Assembly (NCBI GenBank): GCA_031119205.1
Contig: JAVHYF010000003.1
Location: 133,742 to 197,741 of the forward strand
DNA from: Moraxellaceae bacterium
GTDB taxonomy: Bacteria; Pseudomonadota; Gammaproteobacteria; Burkholderiales; Rhodocyclaceae
Length of the DNA: 64,000 nt
Reading direction: 5' to 3'
Positions within the stretch are counted from its first letter, which is position 1, and each line of letters starts with the position of its first letter. The notes beneath the pieces are model-generated. The model was not told the origin of the DNA. It saw only the letters and a list, made by a program, of their open reading frames with translations, and made no database searches. Below, piece after piece: positions 9,404-17,644 of the stretch. Position numbers and translations under genes: made by a program.

Positions 9404-10237
9404 ATGAAGCTGAGCTACAGCTTGACCCGCGCCGTTGCGGGCGTTGCCGCCGTCATGGCGGTTGGTATTGCACAGGCCGCCGTCTCCACCGTTCCGCAGA
9501 CTGCGTTGGTTCCCTCCGATTACTACTACACCGACCTGATCGGTGGCGGCATCGGCAACGTTGTAGTGACGACCGGCGGTGGCGCCAGCGCCCCGAACAT
9601 CGGCGATCCAAGCGGCCGCAATGACGACGGTTTCAGCTTCCTGAACCTCGGCTTCAACGTCACGTTCTTCGGCAATACCTACAGTAGTCTCTACATCAAC
9701 AACAACGGCAACGTCAGCTTCGGCGCCGGCATCTCCGCGTATGTACCGGTTGGCCCCACCGGCGCTATTGCTCCAGTCATCTCGCCGTTCTTCGGCGACG
9801 TCGATACCCGCAATGCCGCCAGCGGCGTGGTGCATGTGCGCACCGATATTGCCAATCAGGTCATCGTGACCTGGGATCAGGTTGGCTACTACAGCAGCCA
9901 GGGCAACCCGCTGAACAGCTTCCAGCTGGTGCTGCGCGGTGACAACTACGTCGTGCCGGTGGGCGAAGGCAGCATCGGCTTCTTCTACCAGGACATGGGC
10001 TGGGAGAACACCCAGACGAGTACTACGGCTGCGGTGGGCTTCGGCGACGGCCAAGGTAACGGCAAGGTGCTGGAAGGCTCCAACACCGACAATCTGAACC
10101 TGGTGCTGGACAACCACCACATCTGGTTCGACCCGAACCTGAACCCGGTGAGCCAGGTGCCGGAACCCGGTGCGCTGGCCCTGCTGGGCATCGGCCTGCT
10201 GGCTGGTTTCGGCGCTCGCGCCCGCAAGTCCGCCTGA
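9404..10237 (+). CDS. PEP-CTERM exported protein with NIDO-like domain
   Basis: 277 residues. The ATG at 9404 follows an ACGAGGA ribosome site and begins a signal peptide ending near AVMAVGIAQAA. Residues about 55-245 resemble a nidogen-like (NIDO) domain: a beta-rich region with YINNNGNVSFGA, ISPFFGDVDTR and VIVTWDQVGYY. The C terminus is a textbook PEP-CTERM sorting signal: VPEPGALALLGIGLLAGFG, then ARARKS. Such proteins are processed by an exosortase (EpsH/XrtA family) and are often exopolysaccharide-associated; no exosortase gene is in this window. Followed by its own terminator, so monocistronic. Confidence 0.9.
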   Translation: MKLSYSLTRAVAGVAAVMAVGIAQAAVSTVPQTALVPSDYYYTDLIGGGIGNVVVTTGGGASAPNIGDPSGRNDDGFSFLNLGFNVTFFGNTYSSLYINNNGNVSFGAGISAYVPVGPTGAIAPVISPFFGDVDTRNAASGVVHVRTDIANQVIVTWDQVGYYSSQGNPLNSFQLVLRGDNYVVPVGEGSIGFFYQDMGWENTQTSTTAAVGFGDGQGNGKVLEGSNTDNLNLVLDNHHIWFDPNLNPVSQVPEPGALALLGIGLLAGFGARARKSA

Positions 10238-10258
10238 CCGTCCTTTCCGGACAAACGA

Positions 10259-10285
10259 ACGGGGCGCTACGGCGCCCCGTTTTCA
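10259..10285 (+). terminator. Terminator after the PEP-CTERM gene
   Basis: Perfect 9-bp stem (10259-10267 with 10272-10280), loop TACG, then a T run. Confidence 0.88.
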
Positions 10286-10405
10286 TTTGTGCCGCCTGAG
10301 TCTGGCCATGGTGGGGTGCCGCAAACACTTGTTTCGACTAGGATTTATGGAGTGAGGCGCGTATCATTGCGCCCTTCCAGAAATACCGCTCCGAAGGAGC
10401 ACGCC

Positions 10406-12310
10406 ATGCTGTACCCGGAAAAGTTCGATGTGATCGTCGTCGGCGGTGGCCATGCCGGCACCGAGGCGGCGCTGGCCAGTGCCCGCGCAGGCGCCCGCAC
10501 GCTGCTGCTCAGCCACAACATCGAGACGCTGGGGCAGATGAGTTGCAATCCCTCCATCGGTGGCATCGGCAAGGGCCACCTGGTGAAGGAAGTGGACGCG
10601 CTGGGCGGTGCGATGGCGGCGGCCACCGACGAGGGCGGCATCCAGTTCCGTACCCTGAACGCGAGCAAGGGGCCGGCGGTGCGCGCCACTCGCGCGCAGG
10701 CCGACCGCGTGCTGTACAAGGCGGCGATCCGCCATCGCCTGGAGAACCAGCCGAACCTGACGCTGTTCCAGCAGGCGGTCGATGACATCACGGTGGAGGG
10801 CGACCGCGTCACCGGCGTGGTGACGCAGATCGGCCTGCGCTTCGAGGCGCCCGCCGTGGTGCTTACCGCCGGCACCTTCCTCAATGGCCTGATCCACGTC
10901 GGCCTGCAGAACTATTCGGCTGGCCGTGCGGGCGATCCGCCGGCCATCACGCTGTCGCACCGCCTGCGCGAACTGTCGCTGCCGGTCGGCCGCCTGAAGA
11001 CCGGCACGCCGCCGCGCATCGACGGCAAGAGCATCGATTTCTCGGTGATGGAAGAACAGCCGGGCGACGACCCCGCGCCGGTGTTCAGCTTCCTCGGCTC
11101 GCGCGAACAGCATCCGCGTCAGTTGCCGTGCTGGATCACCCAGACCAATGCGCAGACGCACGAGATCATCCGCGCCAACCTCGACCGCTCGCCGATGTAC
11201 ACCGGCGTCATCGAAGGCGTGGGTCCGCGCTACTGCCCGTCGATCGAGGACAAGATCCACCGCTTCTCCGACAAGGACAGCCACAACGTTTTCCTGGAGC
11301 CGGAAGGCCTGACGACGCACGAGTTTTACCCTAACGGCATTTCCACCTCGTTGCCCTTCGACGTGCAGTTGCAGATCGTGCGTTCGATCCGCGGCATGGA
11401 GAACGCGCACATCCTGCGCCCCGGCTACGCCATCGAGTACGACTACTTCGATCCGCGCAACCTGAAGGCCTCGCTGGAAACCAAGAGCATCGGCGGCCTG
11501 TTCTTCGCCGGCCAGATCAATGGCACCACCGGTTACGAGGAAGCCGCTGCGCAGGGTCTGCTGGCCGGCGTCAATGCAGCGCTGCAGGTGCAGGGCAAGG
11601 ACGCCTGGTGCCCGGCGCGCAGCGAGAGCTACCTGGGCGTGCTGGTGGATGACCTCATCACCCGCGGCGTGTCCGAGCCTTATCGCATGTTCACGTCCCG
11701 CGCCGAATACCGCCTGAGCCTGCGCGAGGACAACGCCGACCTGCGCCTGACCGAGCACGGCCGCCGCATCGGCATCGTGGACGACGTGCGCTGGGAAGCC
11801 TTCAGCCGCAAGCGCGAAGCCATCGAGCGCGAAAGCGCGCGCCTGCGTGCCACCTGGGCCGTGCCCCACAAGCTGCAGACGGGCGAGGCAGAAGCGCTGT
11901 TCGGCGTGCCGCTGGAACGCGAGTACCGCTTCTTCGACTTGCTGCGCCGCCCCAACGTGGCCTATGACGGCCTCATGTCGCTGTCGACGGCACCGGAAGG
12001 CCGCGAGACCGATCCGCAGGTGGTGGAGCAGATCGAGATCTCTGCCAAGTACCAGGGTTACATCGACCGCCAGCAGGACGAGGTGGCACGCCTGTCCACG
12101 CAGGAGAACACCCGTCTGCCGGACGACATCGACTACACCGTGATCAGCGGCCTGTCGCGCGAGCTGCAGACCAAGCTGACGGCGCAACGCCCCGAGACTC
12201 TGGGTCAGGCCTCTCGCATCCAGGGCATGACGCCGGCCGCCATCTCCCTGCTGATGGTGCACCTGAAGAAGCGCGAGATGGCGCAAAAGGCCACGGAGCG
12301 CGCAGCGTGA
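10406..12310 (+). CDS. mnmG: tRNA uridine-34 carboxymethylaminomethyl-modifying enzyme MnmG
   Basis: 634 residues. With MnmE it makes cmnm5U34 in tRNAs reading split codon boxes. The FAD-binding [10 protein letters not shown] motif is at the N terminus ([19 protein letters not shown]), followed by the signature [20 protein letters not shown]. The C-terminal MnmE/tRNA-binding helices are present. The ATG at 10406 follows GAAGGAG (10393-10399). The stop overlaps the rsmG start (GTGA), the classic gidA-gidB arrangement. Confidence 0.97.
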   Translation: MLYPEKFDVIVVGGGHAGTEAALASARAGARTLLLSHNIETLGQMSCNPSIGGIGKGHLVKEVDALGGAMAAATDEGGIQFRTLNASKGPAVRATRAQADRVLYKAAIRHRLENQPNLTLFQQAVDDITVEGDRVTGVVTQIGLRFEAPAVVLTAGTFLNGLIHVGLQNYSAGRAGDPPAITLSHRLRELSLPVGRLKTGTPPRIDGKSIDFSVMEEQPGDDPAPVFSFLGSREQHPRQLPCWITQTNAQTHEIIRANLDRSPMYTGVIEGVGPRYCPSIEDKIHRFSDKDSHNVFLEPEGLTTHEFYPNGISTSLPFDVQLQIVRSIRGMENAHILRPGYAIEYDYFDPRNLKASLETKSIGGLFFAGQINGTTGYEEAAAQGLLAGVNAALQVQGKDAWCPARSESYLGVLVDDLITRGVSEPYRMFTSRAEYRLSLREDNADLRLTEHGRRIGIVDDVRWEAFSRKREAIERESARLRATWAVPHKLQTGEAEALFGVPLEREYRFFDLLRRPNVAYDGLMSLSTAPEGRETDPQVVEQIEISAKYQGYIDRQQDEVARLSTQENTRLPDDIDYTVISGLSRELQTKLTAQRPETLGQASRIQGMTPAAISLLMVHLKKREMAQKATERAA

Positions 12311-12927
12311 GCGCTGCCGAACGGCTGGCCGCGGGCATCAAGGCGCTCGGCCTCGACATCGACGCCGCCACCCAGCAACGCCTGCTTGCCTACGGCGGCC
12401 TGCTGATGAAGTGGAACAAGGTCTACAACCTGACCGCCATCCGCGACGAGCAGGCGCTGATCGACCTGCACCTGCTGGACTCGTTGACGGTGCTGCCGTA
12501 CGTGACGGTGGACCGCATCGCCGACATCGGCACCGGCGGTGGTCTGCCCGGCATTCCGCTGGCGATCTGCAAGCCGGAACTGGAAGTCGCGCTGGTGGAA
12601 ACGGTGGGCAAGAAGGCCAGCTTCCTGCAGCAGGCGAAGATCGAGCTGAAGCTGGATCGCGTCAGCGTGCACAACACCCGTGTCGAGCAACTGCAGGTGG
12701 CCCCATTTCCGGCCATCATCTCGCGGGCGTTTTCCAGCCTGACCGACTTCGTGACCTGGACCGACCATCTGCTGGCGCCGGGCGGACACTGGCTTGCCAT
12801 GAAGGGCGTCGACCCACTCGCGGAGGTGGCGGCGCTGCCGGAGGGTGTCGAGGTGCTGCGCACGCATCACCTCGAAGTGCCCGGTCTGACCGCGGAACGC
12901 AACCTGCTGGTGCTGGGCCGCCGCTGA
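12307..12927 (+). CDS. rsmG: 16S rRNA (guanine-527-N7)-methyltransferase RsmG
   Basis: 206 residues. SAM-dependent methyltransferase acting on G527 of 16S rRNA in the 30S subunit. The SAM-binding motif [16 protein letters not shown] and the family segment [13 protein letters not shown] are visible. The GTG start at 12307 overlaps the mnmG stop by 4 nt, so translation is probably coupled. In many genomes parAB follows; here a CBS-domain gene follows instead. Confidence 0.96.
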   Translation: MSAAERLAAGIKALGLDIDAATQQRLLAYGGLLMKWNKVYNLTAIRDEQALIDLHLLDSLTVLPYVTVDRIADIGTGGGLPGIPLAICKPELEVALVETVGKKASFLQQAKIELKLDRVSVHNTRVEQLQVAPFPAIISRAFSSLTDFVTWTDHLLAPGGHWLAMKGVDPLAEVAALPEGVEVLRTHHLEVPGLTAERNLLVLGRR

Positions 12928-13038
12928 GCCCCGCACGGATGTCGGGCTTCCGGCTATTGCACCGCCCGGCGGGCTGCGCCAAGCTATGTCCCACGCATGG
13001 CCGCCAGGCCCACACCGCGCCCATAACAGGAGGCACGC

Positions 13039-13485
13039 ATGACCACCACAGTTCGCCAGATCCTGCAGAAGAAGAACATCCAGAAGATCATTACCGTCAG
13101 CCCCGAGCAGAGCATCCTCGAGGCGCTGGGCCTGATGGCCGAGAAGGACATCAGCGCCGTGCTCGTCACCGAGGGCGAGCGCCTGGTCGGCATCTTCACC
13201 GAGCGTGACTATGCGCGGAAAGTCGTGCTGAAAGGCCGCACCTCGAAGGACACCAAGGTCGGTGAACTGATGACGCAGAACCTGCTGACGGTTTCACCCA
13301 GCCACACCGTGGATGATGTCATGCAGATCATGACCGACAACCGCTTCCGCCATCTGCCGGTGGTGGAGAAGGGTGTGCTGATGGGCATCGTGACCATCGG
13401 CGACGCGGTGAAGACCGTCATCGACCAGCAGGCCGAGACCATCAAGGCGCTGTCCGGCTACATCTCCGGCGAAATGTCGATCTGA
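13039..13485 (+). CDS. Two-CBS-domain protein
   Basis: 148 residues made almost entirely of two CBS domains (about 10-65 and 75-130), which bind adenosyl ligands such as AMP, ATP or SAM. Visible motifs are AEKDISAVLVTEGERLVGIFTE in part and the second-domain NRFRHLPVVEKGVLMGIVTIGD in part. A good AACAGGAGG ribosome site precedes the ATG. Proteins of this type are common stand-alone energy or stress sensors. The partner is unknown. Confidence 0.88.
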   Translation: MTTTVRQILQKKNIQKIITVSPEQSILEALGLMAEKDISAVLVTEGERLVGIFTERDYARKVVLKGRTSKDTKVGELMTQNLLTVSPSHTVDDVMQIMTDNRFRHLPVVEKGVLMGIVTIGDAVKTVIDQQAETIKALSGYISGEMSI

Positions 13486-13526
13486 GCGCCGTGGCGCACC
13501 CGACGCCCGTGTCGATCTGAGCGCCG
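13475..13526 (+). repeat. 17-bp direct repeat at the CBS gene stop codon
   Basis: TGTCGATCTGAGCGCCG occurs at 13475-13491, covering the last codons and stop of the CBS gene, and exactly again at 13510-13526 just before the next gene. Spacing is 35 bp. It looks like a local duplication of the gene end. Confidence 0.8.
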
Positions 13527-13529
13527 CAC

Positions 13530-14144
13530 TTGGCGCTCATCCCCTGCCCCGAATGCAGCGGCCGCATCAGCAGTCTGGCGGCTGCCTGTCCCCATTGCGG
13601 CTATCCGCTGCCCAAGCCTGCCGGTAAACCCGGCTGGAGTGCGACGCTGGGCGACATCCGCCGCGTGGGCTTCTGGGTGATGCTCTTCATGAGCCTGCCC
13701 ACGCTGGCCACGCCGGCATTGCTCAACAAGTTGTTCGCGGGCGGCATGCTGGACGGCGAGGGCATGGTGTCGATGGGCAGGCTGATCCTGCTCACTGCGC
13801 CGCTGTGTGCCGCCGTCGCGCTGTACGGCATCGCCCTCTTGCGAGGCTGGCTGGACTGGGAGGCGGGCGCGGTGCCGCACCTGCTGTCCGTATTCGGCCT
13901 GCTGGCGCTGGGCAGCGTGCTCAACGCGCTGTTCAACCCGCAGGCGCCGGTGCTGCTGTCGCAGGCCTGGCAGGCGGCCGCGGAGCACAGCGGCCTGACG
14001 CAGATCGTCGCCGCGGTGGTGTTCATGCTCTTCGGCTACCTGAAGGCCTGGGGGAGCTGGCCCTTCCTGTCGTCGCTGGTGGTGGGCGGCTTCCTGGCCT
14101 GGGTGTGGGCACGCAAACTGCTGCCGCAGTTGATGAGTCGCTGA
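13530..14144 (+). CDS. Zinc-ribbon membrane protein
   Basis: 204 residues. The N terminus is a zinc ribbon with CPEC (Cys6-Cys9) and CPHC (about 20-23), then four to five hydrophobic segments (about 47-65, 83-105, 118-138, 150-175, 178-195). The start is a TTG at 13530; MALIPCPECSG fits the usual beginning of such proteins. The function is not recognised. It lies 44 bp after the CBS gene. Confidence 0.7.
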   Translation: MALIPCPECSGRISSLAAACPHCGYPLPKPAGKPGWSATLGDIRRVGFWVMLFMSLPTLATPALLNKLFAGGMLDGEGMVSMGRLILLTAPLCAAVALYGIALLRGWLDWEAGAVPHLLSVFGLLALGSVLNALFNPQAPVLLSQAWQAAAEHSGLTQIVAAVVFMLFGYLKAWGSWPFLSSLVVGGFLAWVWARKLLPQLMSR

Positions 14145-14171
14145 GATACCGCACAGACCACAGGCCATGAA

Positions 14172-14197
14172 AAAAGCGCACCCGCGGGTGCGCTTTT
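14172..14197. terminator. Bidirectional terminator between the zinc-ribbon gene and dps
   Basis: 12-bp perfect stem AAAAGCGCACCC (14172-14183) and its complement (14186-14197) with a 2-nt centre. It has A and T runs on both sides and lies between convergent genes. Confidence 0.9.
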
Positions 14198-14228
14198 CGT
14201 TACTGCTGTGGGTTGGGGGTAAGCCCGC

Positions 14229-14699
14229 TCAGTCTTCCAGCAGGCTGCGCAGCATCCATGCGGTCTTCTCGTGCAGCTGGATGCGCTGGGTCAGCAAGTC
14301 GGCGGTGGCTTCATCGCTGGCACGTTCGGCGGCGGGGAAGACCGAGCGCGCCGTGCGCACCACGGCCTCCTGGCCTTCCACCAGTTCGCGGATCATGTCG
14401 GTGGCCTTGGGGATGCCCTCGTTTTCCTTGATCGAGCTGAGCTTCGCGTAGGCGCCGTAGGTACCCGGAGCGACATGCCCCAGCGCGCGGATGCGCTCGG
14501 CCACCAGGTCCACTGCCAGCGCCAGTTCGGTGTACTGCGTCTCGAACATGAGATGCAGGGTGTTGAACATCGGGCCGGTGACGTTCCAGTGGTAGTTGTG
14601 CGTCTTCAGGTACAGGGTGTAGGTGTCGGCCAGCAGGCGCGAGAGGCCCTGGGCGATTTCGTTGCGATCCTGGTCGCTGATGCCGATGTCGATCTTCAT
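14229..14699 (-). CDS. dps: Dps family ferritin-like DNA-protection protein
   Basis: 156 residues forming one four-helix ferritin-like bundle. The ferroxidase region is visible in [17 protein letters not shown] and, one helix later, the [21 protein letters not shown] segment. Dps cages oxidise and store iron with peroxide and protect DNA. A GGGAGAG ribosome site precedes the start. The genes upstream on the same strand (DUF2061, hemerythrin) suggest an oxidative or iron-stress group, though operon structure is not proven. Confidence 0.92.
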   Translation of the reverse strand: MKIDIGISDQDRNEIAQGLSRLLADTYTLYLKTHNYHWNVTGPMFNTLHLMFETQYTELALAVDLVAERIRALGHVAPGTYGAYAKLSSIKENEGIPKATDMIRELVEGQEAVVRTARSVFPAAERASDEATADLLTQRIQLHEKTAWMLRSLLED

Positions 14700-14724
14700 G
14701 CTGCTCTCCCGTCAAGGTGGATGA

Positions 14725-14937
14725 CTATGCAGGAGCGATGTTACGCGCGTCGGCCTGCGACCGGTTGCGCCAGCGCTCCCATATGCGTTCGTGGAAATAG
14801 TAAGCCACGGTATTGCACGCCGGTTCTACAAGGGCGAGGGCGCTGCTCACCGCGATGCTGCCTGTAAGCAGATAGGCTACCGTGAAAGCCACGCTGAAGT
14901 GGACGGCGGCGAAGGTGAAGGTCTTGGTGTGGGCCAT
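14725..14937 (-). CDS. DUF2061 small membrane protein
   Basis: 70 residues with two hydrophobic helices. It matches the DUF2061 pattern: FAAVHFSVAFTVAYLLTGS, then ALALVEPACNTVAYYFHERIWE. An AAGGAG ribosome site precedes the ATG. Function unknown; it may be co-transcribed with dps, 25 bp downstream. Confidence 0.85.
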   Translation of the reverse strand: MAHTKTFTFAAVHFSVAFTVAYLLTGSIAVSSALALVEPACNTVAYYFHERIWERWRNRSQADARNIAPA

Positions 14938-15059
14938 GGTGTGGCTCCTTGCTGGCTGATTGTGTAGTGCCAGCTTATGGCCTCACCGTCGATTGTTCCA
15001 ATTGATAATGGATCTCGTTTCAATTGCCTGTGGCTATTTTCGCCCCCGTCCGGCCGCTT

Positions 15060-15515
15060 TCAAGCCGTTTCCTCCGGCTGGCGTTGCCAGTGGTGGCGCA
15101 GTGCGCGCTCCAGCTCGCGCAAGTCCGCGTCCGGCGACGCGCAGACCGCATAGACCAGGTACTCCTCTTTGCGCGAATGCTGGGTCAGCAGGGTTTCCAG
15201 CTTCGCGATCCGTTCCAGCGCCGCGTCGCAGTCACCGGCACCGAGTGCGCCGGCCATCTGGTTCATCAGCTCGCGCATGTGCGCGTGCTCGGCCAGCATC
15301 AGGTCGGTGGTGCCGTGGGTAATGCCGGTGACCCGCTCGAAGCAGGGAAACAGCTCTTCCTCCTCGGCTTCGAGATGGTTCTCCAGGGTCAGTCGCAGGC
15401 TCACGCAGCCGCGCCAGGCGTCCACGATGTGTCCGCTGCGTACATGCCCGCGCAAGGTGTCGAGCAGGGCCTCGCAGTGGCGATGGTCTTCGACGAACAG
15501 CTCCTGCAGCTCCAT
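15060..15515 (-). CDS. Hemerythrin-like domain protein
   Basis: 151 residues from the ATG at 15515, which has a GGAG ribosome site. An upstream ATG at 15545 is possible. Hemerythrin-type di-iron ligands are placed as expected: H11xxH-like HRHCE, then ENHLEAEEEELFP, then EHAHMRELM and a late QHSRKEEYLVY. Such proteins bind oxygen or sense iron and NO. It is on the same strand as the DUF2061 and dps genes. Confidence 0.88.
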   Translation of the reverse strand: MELQELFVEDHRHCEALLDTLRGHVRSGHIVDAWRGCVSLRLTLENHLEAEEEELFPCFERVTGITHGTTDLMLAEHAHMRELMNQMAGALGAGDCDAALERIAKLETLLTQHSRKEEYLVYAVCASPDADLRELERALRHHWQRQPEETA

Positions 15516-15628
15516 GGCGGACTCCGGTGGCAGGCTTGCGCCCATGCTGGCAGTATGGGCGGTCACGCCTGTGCCGCCTTGACCCCCATCAAGGCCCCGC
15601 CCCGCCACCGCCCGCAAGGACCCGCACG

Positions 15629-16510
15629 ATGAGCCTGCCCGATCCGGCCGACGCTGAACTGCTTGCCCGCCTGCGCAAGGAGGAGCTGCTGCGCCAGGAA
15701 GTGCGCGCGAGCCTGGCCCCGCCCGCGCCGCCGAAGAGCCGCTTCGACAAGCTGCTGGCGCTGCTCAACACCAACGTCGGCATCGGCACGGTGGCCGCCC
15801 TGCTGGTCAGTGTGGGTACCTGGGCCTTCACTACGCTGGACGACCATTTCAACAAGGCTGCGCGCGACGCCGAGCGGGCGCGGCTGCAGGCGCTGGCCGA
15901 TGTGCAGAATGTGTCGCCCTTCCTGCCGCTGCTGGCCATTCCGGACTCGCCGGAGCGCGGCCTGGCCTGTCGCGTGCTGTTCCACATGATCGCCAGCGGC
16001 GCCATCAACGAGACCCTGGGCCAGGGGCTGGCACAGGAGACGGGCAGTTGCGCGGCCAAGGGTGGTGTGGATGCACGCAGCGTTGCCGAGCTGGACCGTC
16101 GCACGGACATCGCGCAAGTGGCGCTGGTCGGCCCGGACGCTGCGGCGACCTCCGTAACGAGCACCGCCCCGCCACCGTCCGCCGCCCAGCAGGCGCTGGC
16201 CCAGGCCTTGCCCCGCCGCATCTATATCCAGTACGCCAGCGAGGCACAGCGGCAGGTGGTGTCGCAACTGCGCAGCATCTATTCCGCGCGCGGCTGGATC
16301 GTGCCGGCGGCGGAGAATATCGGCGGCAAGGCGCCGCCCCAGTTGCAGGTGCGCTACTTCAGCCAGGCCGACGAAGCCGCAGCCGCCGAAACCTGGCGCC
16401 TGCTGTCCGAGACCGCCCCCTTCAATACCATGCCGATGGCCAATGGCCCACGCCTGCTGAAGCTGCCTGCCCCTCCCGGGCAGATCGAAGTCTGGCTGCC
16501 GGCGGACTGA
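15629..16510 (+). CDS. Hypothetical membrane-anchored protein
   Basis: 293 residues, not recognised. It has an N-terminal charged helix, one membrane segment near 50-70 (NVGIGTVAALLVSVGTWAF), then a mainly helical soluble part. The last ~95 residues (from RRIYIQYASEAQRQVV) look like a small alpha/beta ligand domain of the LytR_C or SPOR type. This is weak inference. An AAGGA site precedes the ATG at 15629. Confidence 0.7.
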   Translation: MSLPDPADAELLARLRKEELLRQEVRASLAPPAPPKSRFDKLLALLNTNVGIGTVAALLVSVGTWAFTTLDDHFNKAARDAERARLQALADVQNVSPFLPLLAIPDSPERGLACRVLFHMIASGAINETLGQGLAQETGSCAAKGGVDARSVAELDRRTDIAQVALVGPDAAATSVTSTAPPPSAAQQALAQALPRRIYIQYASEAQRQVVSQLRSIYSARGWIVPAAENIGGKAPPQLQVRYFSQADEAAAAETWRLLSETAPFNTMPMANGPRLLKLPAPPGQIEVWLPAD

Positions 16511-16589
16511 GCTAAGCTGCAATCAACAGCCCGCCTGCATCGCGCACGTCTGGCTCCGGATTCATCAACCCACATTCCCACCTGCCGTC

Positions 16590-17231
16590 ATGAGCGACTC
16601 CCGCCTTCCCCTCGCCGCCGCCGAAGCCCGTGTGCTCGGCGTGCTGGTCGAAAAGCAGCACACCGTGCCCGACACCTATCCCCTGTCCCTCAACGCGCTG
16701 GTGGCCGGCTGCAACCAGAAGACCAGCCGCGAGCCGGTCATGGAGCTGAGCGAGTCCTATGTGCTGACCGCGCTGGATAACCTGCGCAGCGGCGACTGGG
16801 TCGTGGAGAGTTCCGGCAGCCGGGTCAGCCGCTATTCGCACAACATCGGCCGCGTGCTGAACCTCCCTGCACAATCGGTGGCCCTGCTCGCCACGCTGAT
16901 GCTGCGCGGTCCGCAGACATCGGCCGAGCTGCGCAACAACAGCGAGCGTCTGTACAAGTTCGCTGACCAGTCCTCGGTGGAAGCTTTCCTCGAGGAGCTG
17001 TCGCAACGCCCGGCGGGCTCACTGGTCGTCATGCTGCCCAAGGCTGCCGGCAGTCGCGAGCATCGCTGGGCACACTTGCTGTGTGGCGAGCCGGTGATGG
17101 CCAGTGCCACCCCGCATGATCTTCGCGACGCCGACGAGATCGCCGCGTTGCGTGCCGAAGTCGCGATGCTGCGCGAGCAGATGGCCGTGCTGCAGGCGCG
17201 TGTGGAAGAACTGGGCGGAGGCAAGGCATGA
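16590..17231 (+). CDS. yceH: YceH/DUF480 family protein
   Basis: 213 residues. The DUF480 signature is clear: ARVLGVLVEKQHTVPDTYP, SLNALVAGCNQKTSREPVM and a second winged-helix region with LLATLMLRGPQTSAELR. The family has two tandem winged-helix domains and a C-terminal coiled coil (here about 180-208, REQMAVLQARVEELG). Biochemical function is not established. The stop overlaps the start of the next gene (ATGA). Confidence 0.93.
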   Translation: MSDSRLPLAAAEARVLGVLVEKQHTVPDTYPLSLNALVAGCNQKTSREPVMELSESYVLTALDNLRSGDWVVESSGSRVSRYSHNIGRVLNLPAQSVALLATLMLRGPQTSAELRNNSERLYKFADQSSVEAFLEELSQRPAGSLVVMLPKAAGSREHRWAHLLCGEPVMASATPHDLRDADEIAALRAEVAMLREQMAVLQARVEELGGGKA

Positions 17232-17614
17232 ACCTGGAAAAAGTCGTCTTCGGTTTCTTCATCATCCTGGCGTGCACGCTGAACTTCGGCTTCGTCATCG
17301 GCGACATCAGCCGGCCGGAACTGCATCACCCCTCGGAACTGTTCATGGCGGTGGTGGTGAACCTCATCGCCACCGTGCTGAAGTTCGGCGACCGCACCCA
17401 CATCGGCGCCACCCACCTCGCCACCAGCCTCGTCGCCATGTTGCAGCTGCTCGGTGCGTCGCTGGTGTGGATGTGGCACGCCTACATCGTGCAGCAACCG
17501 GATCTGGATGCCAGCAGCATGTCAGTCATCGTGTCGCTGGCCGCCGGTGCGCTGCTCGCCAACCTCGTCTCGGTCATCCTGCTCATCGGCGAAACCCTGC
17601 GCCACACGCGCTGA
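17228..17614 (+). CDS. Small four-helix membrane protein (DUF6394-like)
   Basis: 128 residues with about four transmembrane segments. I think it is the DUF6394 family, recognised from the start NLEKVVFGFFIILACTLNFGF and the central FKFGDRTHIGATHLATSL-like block (here LKFGDRTHIGATHLATSL). Overlaps yceH by 4 nt and is followed 30 bp later by an ion-channel gene, which suggests a functional link to the channel, but none is known to me. Confidence 0.75.
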   Translation: MNLEKVVFGFFIILACTLNFGFVIGDISRPELHHPSELFMAVVVNLIATVLKFGDRTHIGATHLATSLVAMLQLLGASLVWMWHAYIVQQPDLDASSMSVIVSLAAGALLANLVSVILLIGETLRHTR

Positions 17615-17644
17615 CAGCGATCCGGCCCAAGGCGAGCACAACTC

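Noticed and set aside
10364..12286. 640-residue open frame on the minus strand
   Set aside because: Antisense to the whole of mnmG. High GC makes long shadow frames, and the protein has no recognisable family.
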